From contig NW_003122908.1 in assembly GCF_000003605.2 (NCBI RefSeq), positions 1,030,583 to 1,063,986 of the forward strand: a stretch of 33,404 bases of DNA, in the 5' to 3' direction. The number at the start of each line of letters is the position of its first letter. Position 1 is the stretch's first letter. The position numbers and the translations under genes were made by a program. This document shows positions 12,206-22,971 of the stretch, in pieces. This DNA comes from Saccoglossus kowalevskii (lineage: Eukaryota; Hemichordata; Enteropneusta; Harrimaniidae). The notes under the pieces are model-generated. The model ran no database searches and had not been told where the DNA came from. It worked only from the letters and a program-made list of their open reading frames with translations.

Positions 12206-15200
12206 TCAATTAGCCCAATGGCCAGCATCTACCGGTATACTTGCACCAGTCATTTGGTCTGCTGCTGGTGTGCAGAGAAAAGCTGCAAGTTCTGCAATCT
12301 GGAATAAATAGAATTACAAGAATGTTGAACAAATCAACCACCGACATTTATATTGTAGACAAGTTCAAATGAAAAATTTGCACAAAACTTGTTACACTAA
12401 TGACAACATGCGATCCATTTTAAAAAAAGAATGTGATATCCTCTTAGTTGCTATACAAGTAGATTAGGTAAAATTAATGCATTTGTGAGAAATGTTGCGA
12501 TTAAAATATAGTAGGTACATACCTGTTCAACAGTGACATACTGACCAGAGGGATTTATTGCTTTTAAAAACTTTGCCTGCAACAATGACAATAAAAGAAG
12601 TTGGCATTATACATATATCAAAGCGAATATGGGAGATATAGACACAATTTGCTTGAAACATGATATGTTCATAGGACTATCGTCAGCTGTACTACTCTGT
12701 TGTAGTATGTCCATCACACAGGCACATTGCAACTGAAGACAACATTATACTTTTCATAAAGCACCTGCGTAGGATGGAAACATGTTCAAATTGTTTTAGT
12801 TCTTTTAATCTGTTTGGCTATTATTATAAGACTTGTAAACAATATAACCATATAATAGCAGAATGAAATATACCATGAAACCTCAAGAATGTCGACCACA
12901 TTTAAAAATGGCATTGAAAACTCTCGGCTGGTCGAGTAAAAATCAGTGATTACAAAAACATTGGGCTGCACACAGTGTGCATCATTTGTTGTCAGAACAG
13001 CCCCTAGATTACGACCATTTCGGTCACCATGGTGATTATATTTAATGAATGCAAAACAGTATTTAGGTCGCGGTCGCTACACAATGTAATACTAAGTGAC
13101 TGACTAATAAGTGTAATGTGACCTCCTATTGATACAAATTACAAAATTCAATTGCACTTACCCGAGTTTCCTCGAAAGACATTCCATTTAATTTAGCTCT
13201 TGTTTGCAATCCCTTATTACTCACTAAAAATTAAAAAAAAAATCATATATCACATATTCTTCCTGACGGATACTCCAAACTCCAACTTGGTTTAGTATGT
13301 CTATTAAATAAATGCTTTAATGTCTCATCTAGCAAAATTGAATTAATAGACTCGACTGCTGTTGAAAGTAATAGGCCAACCAATCAATCAATTTATCTTT
13401 ATCAATATTCCGTTTTCAAAACAGTATACATTACAAACTATTTTCTCTTGAGATAAAAGAAGAAATGTAAACACTTTGAGCAACAGCTACAACAATAAAT
13501 CATCATTAAAAATTATGTAGCTATTTGATTAATATATAATGTTAGTTATATTTCACTTATTTCGCTGATGAATAACAATTTCACTGCATACTGCCCTCCA
13601 TTTATTTTGTTTTTAACTTGTCACTGAATGCAAATCCCAGGACAGCTTCTCCTTAACAAATCTTTTTTGAAGTGACATTTGGTATTTGCTAAACTTTTAC
13701 AAGGTTGGTGTTGTTGGCTTGGTACATTTAGACGTGATTGCATTTAGCTTGACTGGTATCCTTTCTATTTTTGTAATTGATGTGGGTGTATTCATACATT
13801 CTTGACACTTGGGTGTCATTTCAATATGTACGTGTCTAGTAATCAAGCTCTCATATTTTTTTGATCAGAAGAACACAGTTAATGTGCTGCGTTTTCTTAT
13901 ACTAGGCAAGTCATAGATGGATTCATTTCTGTGTTAAATGCTTTGCTGCCACGGAGTAGTTCCCGTTAGTCTGTATTTTTTCCGACTTAATTTGGGTTAT
14001 AGGAGTTAAAGAAGTTTTGTTTTAATTTATAAGCCACTCTCATATTGGGTTGATTGAAGCTGTATCAGCTGTTAATGTTGATATAGCATTGACCCACATT
14101 TGTAATACACGATACAGACAAACATTTCCTGATTATTCATTAAAGCAACGGAATGTGATATATAAATACTCACTAGATGTGTCAACCATGGCAGGACATA
14201 TGGAGTTGCAGGTTACACCAGTACCAAAACAATCATTTGCAACTGTCTGTGATGAAATAAATCAGGTAAATCAGTTTAAAAGAAAATCAATAGTAATCAG
14301 GTGGTTAGTATGTATGTGATTTTACTTTGGTAATAAAACTGACGAAAAAAAAAACTGAACGAAGAGCAAAAAGACAGCTCCAGAGTATGCATAGCACCAA
14401 CAATATATATATATATATATATTATGTTACGAACAGTTGATAGACATGGCTATGAAAGAGAACATAGAGGTGCAGTAATTATTAGAAGATTTAAAGAAAA
14501 TTAATCTAGCACATTCATGTAAACAAGCCAGGCAATGATAGTAACTTTTTCAATCATACAAAACAGGCTCACTACACAGGGACTTGTACATAAACCTGGG
14601 AGTATACTTACCTTTGTCAAACCATCAAGACCATGTTTTGAACAGTTATACGCTACACAGGTCTTCATCACTGTCTTACTGTATATTGAAGAAATATTTA
14701 TAATACGACCCCACCCTGGTAAACAAATATTAAACAAAATAAACAATCGAACACGATGTGATTTCTTAATTATTATTTAATAAATTATTGTGTATTACAT
14801 ACAATTATAATTTATGATTTATTCGCTGAATGGTCAACATTTACAACAGTATGTTGATTCTGTATGAAAACGCATGCCCTACAATTATTTAATTGTTAGT
14901 TGACAGAATTCTAAAAAAATGTGTGTTAGAGGCTCAAAATAAAACCTGGGCGTAATAAATTGTTTTATTTTTAATGAAAATAATAGATAAACGGAGTCTA
15001 CACCAATGCTCTACACACTAACATTTCACAAAAATAAAGTGAAGAAAATTTTATGTATTATAATTTAGGTCAAAATTAAAAAAGAATTTATAAAAAATTA
15101 TAATTGATTATGTTATAAAATTACCTTTCTTTTTCATTGCACCCACCATCAACCGAACTAAATCAAAAGGCGCCGTTAGATTGAGTTGAATTATGGTATC

Positions 15201-18200
15201 CCACTTATCAACTGGATAATTCTCTAGTGAAGCATGTGTATTGCAGCCTACAAAGAAATAGATCAATAATAAATAATGTTTACTTTAATTACATTTTTGT
15301 CGGTGATTCTTAAGTCAATGGTTGCGTGAAAGTGATACAAATATCAAACAATTGAATTTAATGTAATTATTATCAATATCATGCGCATAATCAGTAAATG
15401 TAAAAAAGATAATATATAGCAATTATTACAAGGTGTATTCATATCATTGATTGGTTGAGATGTAAAATTTGTTACAAAACTAACCTGCGTTGTTAACGAG
15501 AACATCAACCCCATCTGGATATAAAGCCTCAATTTTCTTTTTACACAGATTCTCAATTTCAGATCGCTGAAGCAAATCAGCAGTTAGATAATGACATTTG
15601 ACCTTGAACTCTCTAGACAAAAAAACAAGTTACATTTTGTTTATAATACTGCATATAATCTATAATGGCTGTACAAAGTGTGTTGCAGTTTGCTACATGC
15701 AGCCAATGTTTGCGTTTTTTCTGGACGGAATTTATCAAGAAGTAAGCTGCTTTTGTTTCAATTATTGATTGGTTGGAGTAGAGATATAAATATTAGTGAT
15801 TCTATCGCAGTGATCAGTGACTTATTATTTTTGTCAGGGCACCAGTTGTCGGAAAATGTGTTATGTCTTTGACGGCATAGATATGAAGAACAGATGCCTA
15901 ACCATATGTAGTCTTCACGACTTAAGTATTTTGCACATCCTACTGCCCTACAATTTCTGTTTGCACAAATATTGACATGTAACAGTATATAGATGCTTAG
16001 TTTTAACGATTAAATCAGTAGCTGCTGTGTGTTCTAACTAGACAAATCTCGTCTTAGACTCCCCTACTCCATGACCCAAATTTTTCCCTACATTTGTTGG
16101 TGCCGAGACCAGGATCTTGAACTGAAACAGAAAGTAAACCAAGACATCATCGATATGACAGAAAGTGACGGCCAAAAAGCAAGCAAGAAACGTAAGGGCA
16201 ACAGAGGACAGATGACAAAACAGATTCACAAAGCCGAAGAACTCATGCAAAAAGACGAATTCCTGACATCCGATAAAGATTTGATGACTGCAACAATACA
16301 AGATATAAGGCAACGTCTGAAGATCATTCAAGAATGAGATGACAAAATACTGGATGAAGCCGGAAACGATGAAGTATACGCCAAAATATTCGAAGCAGCA
16401 GATGACTACGGAATCAACATAAACTAAACTTTGGTGCGTTTTCAAAGCTTTCTAAAAAAAATTAACAAACACTGGTAACAGACACACCCACATCACCTGA
16501 TACTTCGATGACATCAAGAAGAACAAGAACGGTCAACCTACCCAAGTTACAGTTACCAACATTCTGAAATGGACCACGTTCATTGACGCCTTTAGGTCGT
16601 CCGTAGATAATGACTCTAGTCTGGAAAACATCAAAAAATTCCAGTACTTGATGACATAACTAAGCGGTGAAGCAGCAAGAACTGTCGAAGGTCTGCAGTT
16701 AACCAATGCAAACTACTCAGAAGACACTCTTAGAACAAAGGTATGGTCAACCACATAAGATTATTTCTAGCTACATGAAGGCATTATGATAATTCTTTAT
16801 CAAGTATGACCAATTTTTACGACTATCTAGAAACCTATATTCGTGGATTGAGATCTCTTGGTAAAAAGGAGGATTCCCATGGCGATCTACTAGTTCCGAT
16901 TGTTTTCGAGAAGTCGCCTGCAAATACAAGAACTCAGATTTCACGCGAACATGGTAATAAGGCCTGGTCGATAACAGAATTGAAGAAAGCCATACACAGG
17001 GAAATCCAAGCTAGACAAGCGGGTAATCCGATAGAACAATTCAATGAGCAACACGCCACTGAAAGATATTCACCCTCTACAACATCTTTTCATGTTGAAT
17101 ACAAGTCAAACAGATCTAACGATTTCAAGCCTAGACCCATCAAATGTGCATACTGCAAAGCCGCCTACTCAGCACATGCTTGTGAAATCATAATTGGACC
17201 TGATAAACGTATGGCTATAGTGAAAAAAGACAGATTGTGCTTTAACTGCTTAGGCCACCATAAAGTACATGAGTGCAAGTCTAAATATCGCTGTAAACTC
17301 TGTCACGGGAAACATCATTCTACGCTCTACTACAATGCTAAGAAGACACCCGTAAAATCACAAACTTCTGGTATTGAAGACACATACGTCAAACTGACAC
17401 CAACTACCAGTCCTGTATTACTTAAAACTGTCTCTCCAGTTCAAGTAAGGGGACTTCTGTCAACTTCTAGCAAGTTGATTTCTTCAATAAATCCCCGTGA
17501 CAATTGGTCAGAAATGATTTCATCATAAGTGTGCAACAGCTCCAATGAAAGGTGTCGCACCATTCATTGATCTAGTGCGTGCTTGACAAATATTAAAATT
17601 TGTAGGAAGGGGAGGATGATTTCCCTTCCATGGTAGACTAGCTACATATTTGCCATCCCTGGTGCGGGTCAAATTATTTTCTTTGAACTCTTCAAAATCA
17701 GTCTGACGGGAGTGTTCTTTATAAGAAATACTGATGGCTTGTATCCCAATATTGCGAGAAATTAAGTTCATCATTAGTACTGTCTACCATAACCTATAAA
17801 TACATAGCGTTCATAACTGATTTATTCGCATGACAATTGTTTTTGTGTGAAATAAAATATAGTGTTCAATGAAATACTCGTACAGCTTCTTCACTTCTTT
17901 AGTAGTACATATAATAAAACAATCAATTTATCAAACAATCAATTTAGTCACAGAAGGTTGGATATTGTAAATTCCACTGGAGATGCAGAGTGCTAGCAAG
18001 GTACTGTAAATGTTGCTGAAGGTGGCGAGTACCAACAAGATACTGTAAATGCCAGTTGAGGTGCAGAGTGCCAGCAAGGTACCATACATTTTGCTGGAGG
18101 TGGAGAGTGCCAGCAAGATCCTTAAATGCCAGTTGAGGTGCAGAGTGCCTGCAAGATACTGTAAATGTCAGTTGAGGTGGCGAGTGCTAGCAAGGTATCA

Positions 18201-19829
18201 TAAATGTTGTAGAAGGTCAAGAGTACCGGCAAGATCTATTAAATGACATGGGAGATGGAGAGTGCCAGCAAGATCCCTTAAATGACATGGGAGGTGGAGA
18301 GTGCCAGCAAGATACTGTGAATGTCAGTTGAGGTGTCGAGTGCCAGCAAGGTATCATAAATGTTGCAGAAGGTGGAGAGTACCAGCAAGACCCCTTAAAT
18401 GACATGGGAGGTGGAGAGTGCCAGCAAAATACCTTAAATGTGCTGGAGGTGGCGAGAGCCAGCAAGGTGTCATAAATGTGCTAGCAAGATCCCTTAAATG
18501 GCATGGCAGGTGGCGAGTGTCAGCAAGGTACTGTAAATATTGCTGGAGGTGGATAGTGCCACCAGGATCCCTTATATGTCATGGGAGGTGGCAGGTGCCA
18601 GCAAGGTACCATAAATGTCGGTGGAGGTGGGCAGTGCCAGCGAGGTACTGTAAATGTCGGTAGTAGCGAGTACCAGCAAGTAGCAAGTTCTAGCAAGTTA
18701 TCATAAATGTCGCTCGAAGTGGCAAGTGCCAGCAAGCTAGGCCATTTGAAGGGCATGGGGGTGAGTTCACGCAGTGTACTGTAAATGTCTGTAGAATTGG
18801 CGAGTGCTAGCAAGTTAATGTAAATGTCGGTGTAGGTGGCGAGTACCACCAAGATACTACAAAAGTCACATTCACAAAATATTGGAGGCAGTTTAAATCT
18901 AAATGATATTATTTTCATCTATATTATATTCATTTTTTTAGTTTTATTTGTTGCTAATACAAAATTATGAATATCCAACTATACAATCCCCTGAATCTGC
19001 GAAACATGTTATCAGGTTACACCAATTTTTGCTGAAAAGAGTGGAAATAAGTTGGCAACCCAACCATATATATACAAATCAAGATCCAACAAGTTACTTG
19101 TCACTATAGTCTTATATATAGGCTATGTGGAGTTCAAGGCCTTTAGTTCTTCAGGGGTCGGCTCGATCTTGAGGTCTTGTGGGTGAGTTGCAAGAACTGA
19201 CTGAAGAGTGCTGGTTATGTACTAATTTATAGCAGATTTTATGGGTGGGGTTGAAGCCAAAATGAGGCTAAATCAATCAAAACATTTGGTGATTCGATTG
19301 GGTCGCGTATAAATAAAAACGCCTTGATTGGTAATGGGGTCACATGATCCGCCAAAATAGGCAATTGTGTAGGCAAATGGTAATTAATCAGGTAATTAAT
19401 CAAGGCAGGAAGGTACAAACATTAAGTTCATTTTCACACTCCAGCGCCCTTTGTACCAGGCACAGAAAAAACACCATGACCTAGTTACCTGTGATATCTT
19501 TCCTGCGACAATATAAAAGAATGTCGGCAGAAACGAACAGGCACTCTCGGATCTTAACAGCTGGGCACAGATCTGGCGTGTTTTATTACACAGTGCGATG
19601 TCAGTTGATTGTCACAGTGTAGCCGAAGCTCAATATATCAGAATACCAAATTATCATACCTTTGCAACTGTTCCCTGAGCGGTTCTATTTCCGACTCTGC
19701 TCGCCTCCCTTGCAGAATAATATCGTATCCAGTCCTTGCCAGAGACTTGGCAATCGCATAACCAATACCGTCACAGGATGTGGATCCAGTGATCAAAGCA
19801 ACTTTCCCGATGCCTCCTGCAACAGCCAT
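12206..19829 (-). CDS. SDR-family dehydrogenase, D-3-hydroxybutyrate dehydrogenase-like, copy B (8 exons)
   Basis: Exons on the minus strand: 19829-19660, 15612-15485, 15247-15125, 14715-14612, 14246-14174, 13223-13162, 12576-12523 and 12298-12206 (stop TGA). Exon lengths and phases are identical to copy A, giving 268 residues with no stop or frameshift. Motifs: cofactor loop TGSTSCDGIG (14-23), TADLL, NNAG, N122 in LNLTAP, S150, YNCSK (Y163, K167), C-terminus MTGASIPVDAGHWAN. As in copy A the loop has a two-residue insertion, but GIG is kept here. Exons 6 and 7 differ clearly from copy A and resemble copy C. Intron 1 is 4 kb and holds a BEL/Pao gag, a pol scrap and a minisatellite. Probable cytosolic NAD(P)-dependent oxidoreductase; 3-hydroxybutyrate as substrate is inference. 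Another SDR activity cannot be ruled out. Confidence 0.9.
14402..14423. repeat. (AT)n microsatellite
   Basis: About eleven AT dinucleotides in intron 4 of copy B. Confidence 0.85.
15847..16092 (+). mobile_element. Putative 5' LTR of BEL/Pao element 1
   Basis: Candidate LTR running from TGTCGGAAAATG to CCCTACA immediately before a primer-binding-like site. It holds a TATATAG box (15986-15992). No second LTR copy was found in the window to confirm the edges, so the left boundary is tentative. Confidence 0.35.
16098..16115 (+). promoter_or_regulatory. Putative tRNA primer-binding site of BEL/Pao element 1
   Basis: TGGTGCCGAGACCAGGAT starts with TGG, as required to pair with a tRNA CCA end, and resembles the TGGTGCCGAAACCCGGGA type of site used by many BEL/Pao elements. 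It lies five bases after the proposed LTR end and just before the gag reading frame. Confidence 0.5.
16098..17528 (+). pseudogene. BEL/Pao retrotransposon gag (degenerate)
   Basis: Plus-strand gag region in intron 1 of copy B. A lysine-rich N-terminal helical segment (16110-16425) is cut by an in-frame stop. A middle part with LPKLQLPTF, then VDNDSSLENIKKFQYLMT and LSGEAARTVEGLQLTNANYS (about 16535-16725) matches the conserved BEL/Pao gag core but has stops and a deletion. A 240-codon open frame (16806-17528) carries three zinc-knuckle-type motifs: CAYC..., CFNCLGHHKVHEC (a clean CX2CX3HX4C) and CKLCHGKHHSTLY, where the last Cys has become Tyr. Gag packages element RNA into virus-like particles. 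The frame ends at TAA 17526-17528 where normally protease and pol follow; here the next coding trace is inverted. Confidence 0.8.
17523..17774 (-). pseudogene. BEL/Pao pol fragment in inverted orientation
   Basis: Minus-strand open frame with DFEEFKENN, DGKYVASLPWKGNHPPLPTN and RTRS. This is the conserved linker between protease and reverse transcriptase of BEL/Pao pol, where DG-Y-V-LPW and PLP-N are invariant landmarks. It abuts the end of the plus-strand gag head-on, so either the element was rearranged by an inversion or a second element inserted. No RT domain follows. Confidence 0.65.
17951..18866. repeat. 39-bp minisatellite, about 23 copies
   Basis: Tandem units of 39 bp with the core GAGTGCCAGCAAGAT, in intron 1 of copy B. 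Three unit types recur: one with ACTGTAAATGTCAGTTGAGG, one with ATCATAAATGTTGCAGAAGG, one with CCCTTAAATGACATGGGAGG. Their order is partly repeated (18150-18400), hinting at higher-order multimers. Because 39 is divisible by three, long repetitive frames appear on both strands; they are not genes. Confidence 0.9.
18867..19659. other. Distal part of intron 1 of copy B
   Basis: No gene or clear repeat seen. A short minus-strand open stretch (about 19130-19218) is not attributable to any family. Confidence 0.5.
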
Positions 19830-19842
19830 TGTATCTATGATG

Positions 19843-19916
19843 TGACCTAGATTATGGATCTGGCCGCTGAGGGAAGCTTCATGAATGACCTTTTACTTTT
19901 AGTTGACCAAGGTCAA
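19843..19916 (-). promoter_or_regulatory. Proximal upstream elements of copy B with AGGTCA half-sites
   Basis: TGACCT (19843-19848) and CCGCTGAGGGAAGC (19864-19877) match elements upstream of copy A. Further out, TTGACCAAGGTCAA (19903-19916) places two GGTCA half-sites in opposite orientation. These are possible nuclear-receptor sites by known core motif; function is not shown by sequence. Confidence 0.35.
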
Positions 19917-20664
19917 GTAATGTCATTGACAGAAAACCGGAAGTTACAGTGTCGCAAACCAGGACGGCTGACCCGAGTGTTCGCTAGAGTATCGACCATT
20001 CAGTTTCCTAGTTTTGCGCAGTGTCAGGTTTGGTAATGGTGAGAACGAAAGACAAACAGTAAACCGTGATTTGCGTCACAAATGAAGTTAAATATTAATT
20101 AAAATCAATTAAATTAGCTCGAAACCTATACAGGAATATCATTTAATTACAGTTTAATTAAAATAGTTCTATTTACAATATATTAATTTCAATGAAATTC
20201 AACTTAAGGTAACGAGACACGTAATTATTTACATAACTTTAATGTCAATTTATTTGTCTATTACGTACAATCTTTTTATTATCTCATGATAAAAAAACGT
20301 GTGAGTTGTTAATTTACATATGAGAGGACTGCAAATCGTAAGTAGCGAACCGCAAATGCACATCGCGGTTTCGTCGTGGCCTGAAGGAGCTTGCACTTCG
20401 ACCCCGTCTGTTTACTTTTGAAAAGAACGACCCTATGAACATACCAAATAAATAAATATACCAGGTCATTGGCGTTGACGAGTATTTTCACGTATTTATA
20501 ATAGCGATCGAACACATACCGGGTTTTGTAACGACATGAAAGTGGACTCGGACAACTCGAGATGTTTCCTTAGTACCACTCTGTTTGACATCAGACCTTT
20601 GCTGTTGGGCTGCATACCATTTCGATGTTCTCGTCCGCCAGCAAGATTCTAGTTTAAAGGGAGG

Positions 20665-20893
20665 TAGTCGTCGCGCGACGCATGCGCCAGATATGAATCT
20701 CATATAAACAAAGATGGCGATTTTGTGCACACCAACAAGTACAAACAGACAAGCTTTAATTTGGTATTTTTTTGGTGATTTTAAGGATTTTAAGTAAAGT
20801 TCGTACTTGTGATTGCATTATAAAATTGCACTGGATTGTGGGAATATCAATGTTTATCAACACAAATGTCGCACGTGCGCAGCGCGACGACTA
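20665..20893. repeat. CpG-rich 12-bp inverted repeat flanking about 205 bp
   Basis: TAGTCGTCGCGC at 20665-20676 and its exact reverse complement at 20882-20893. Next to each arm sits a GCATGCGC or CACGTGCG box, and AAGATGGCG (20710-20718) lies between. It may be a short transposon-like unit or a promoter-type CpG island; no firm target duplication. Confidence 0.4.
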
Positions 20894-20957
20894 ACGTTTA
20901 ATAATTTACTTGATTAACATAGTGCTCAGTCAAAAAAAATAACTATATTATACATTC

Positions 20958-22450
20958 ATGGGTACTAAGATATTATGTGCTACTTTAGACATACCGCCAC
21001 GGATATTCATCACATGTACACCCAATATTTTATACGAGAATCTCGTGGGGCACCAAAACTGGGTAGAGGGGTACCAAAGTCAGTTTTTAAACCAATGTTT
21101 ATATATCAATAAAGACAAGATAACACTTTGTTACTTGATTTAAACCCAGTACGCATGCACAAGACCAGTTGATAGTTATTAATGTGGTTGCGCCTCTAAT
21201 TTACTGTGTATATCTGCCTGGGCTACGTGTAAGGCCTCATGGGGAGTAATCGGAACAATTTAACGATATTTAAACGGAATTCGGGTGGGGATTCAGGTCT
21301 TGTATATAGATCAGTGTTTATTCAAAAAGGGTACCCTGTACAGCTCGAATATAACATATGTACACACTGAATTTATACCTATTTTAACGGAAAATAGGAC
21401 CCCTATTACACCTACAATCTTGAAAAACGTAACCCATTTCAATGGCACGTCAAAAATAGATAATTTCTACACAGTGCCCCCTGGGACGAAAACGTGGTTG
21501 TGGTTGTGCTTGTTCGAATGATTTTTTTTTCGAACATAGAATACAGTTGACCCAGTCACAATTAAACTATGAATGAGTTGTAAGTTTTGTATAATACTTG
21601 ACTGTATACACAGAATACATTCGGGTCCACCGCTTTTGCTATATTATCATTAGGGAAGTGATTGAAGCCCACACAAAAACAAATGCCGTCACCGCCATAC
21701 CATGGGCTTTCTGTTACCTAAGACTATGTTTTTATCTAGTTTGGGTTTTGAACATTCATTCATTGTATTGATTTCATTTTTAAAAGTTCTACAGTCAAAT
21801 AAATATGGTTGGACAGTTTTATTGATTAAAAATGTTTTTAACTATGCTTTGATGTTATGGCCTTCTAAAAACAATTTCGAAAGACAATATTTAACATTGT
21901 TAACGATGAAGACAACCCCAAATAGATGCCAAAGTGTTCAACATGAAAATACCTTCCTCTGACCTATTGTATAATAATTTATACGTACAATTTGAAAACA
22001 AACTACAATTTGTATAACAATTTTACATCAGAATGTTATATTATAAATTATCGGGATATCCAATAGCTACGATATGATAGTGTTGTATTTCAACCTTACA
22101 TAACCGTTCGATTCTTTGTGTGCCAATGTACATACTATGGTACCCTGACCTGTGCTAATATTAATACTTATATTCTGAGAACCAATTTGTTACGAGAATA
22201 TAGCAATTACCTTTATTTTGATGTATTACATGACCGAATAGGGGTATTGTTTGCCAATGTGCTGCCAGTCCTAGGTGTCTATTATTTTTTTTAGCAAGAA
22301 CGCACATGGTGTAAGGCTTTCATATAGAGTTACCCCCGGGATACAGAGACACAACGTTGCTTGGTTGAATACTAGAATGGGAAGTGACTTTAATTACATT
22401 GATATTGTGAACAAATTCACAGGAAGTACATGGTTAGTACATTTATGACT
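20958..22450 (+). pseudogene. Unidentified broken coding-like region
   Basis: A series of open stretches, all on the plus strand: 20958-21143, 21285-21521, about 21597-21770 overlapping 21702-21962 in another frame, about 22066-22291 (no ATG; begins LRYDSVVFQPYITVR, ends LPVLGVYYFF) and about 22291-22450 (contains YRVTPGIQRHNVAWLNTRMG). Stops and frame changes separate them. They read like protein rather than random sequence, and 21285-21521 contains several N-X-T sequons and the phrase DNFYTVPPGTKTWLWL. I do not recognise the family. Candidates are a relic of a larger mobile element, an endogenised viral gene or a dead host gene; none can be chosen from sight. It lies between copies B and C. 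Confidence 0.3.
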
Positions 22451-22971
22451 ATAACTATTGATATATCACATATCATGGTATTCAAGGCTTTGTGTGTATG
22501 ATAATGTTTAGATAAGCAGAGTGCTTAACTACATTACACCCATTATTAAGCTTGTTAGACATTTTTGTTGTTAGTCAAAAAACTATAGACAATATAGACA
22601 AATACAATAAACCAAACATCAGAAAAGTGATTTAGTAGTTTAAGACTGAATGATCCAAACTGAAAACAAATCTTTTGTAAATCACATATTATGATGTCAC
22701 TTAGACCAAGCTTAAATTACGCAATAACTGAATTACGAGAGCAATCTTGGCCATGTTTTTTTGTTGCAGAAAAAGTGATGTTTATGTGCATCTGAAAGTA
22801 TGTCTCGTATCTCTTGGGACAAGTATTGCAAGCTTCACATTGTGCTGAGTCAGAAAGTAAATAAAAAAAAAAACCGAGTGCTTATGTCATACATTGTTTT
22901 TGTGTCACAATGTATGTTTCAACTGAATGTATCCAAGCAATTTCTTGACCCCATCATCTCTTCAAATAACA
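22451..22971. other. 3' flank of copy C
   Basis: No gene seen. It should hold the 3' UTR of copy C, but no AATAAA on the minus strand was found. Confidence 0.5.

Noticed and set aside
14535-14780. Plus-strand ORF, with a twin at 29116-29304
   Set aside because: Both are antisense shadows of SDR exon 4 in copies B and C.
17951-18866. CRISPR-like array
   Set aside because: Units are contiguous diverged tandem copies with no unique spacers, in eukaryotic DNA.
18049-18918. Overlapping repetitive ORFs on both strands (for example HSPPPMSFKGSCW repeats)
   Set aside because: They are read-through of a 39-bp tandem repeat, whose length is a multiple of three; no start context or homology.
19130-19218. 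Minus-strand open stretch ending EPTPEELKALNST
   Set aside because: Protein-like but only about 30 codons with no family match; not enough to call a feature.
20652-20901. GTTTAA on both sides of the CpG-rich inverted repeat as a target duplication
   Set aside because: Distances from the two GTTTAA copies to the repeat arms differ (7 versus 2 bases), so a chance match in AT-rich DNA is likely.
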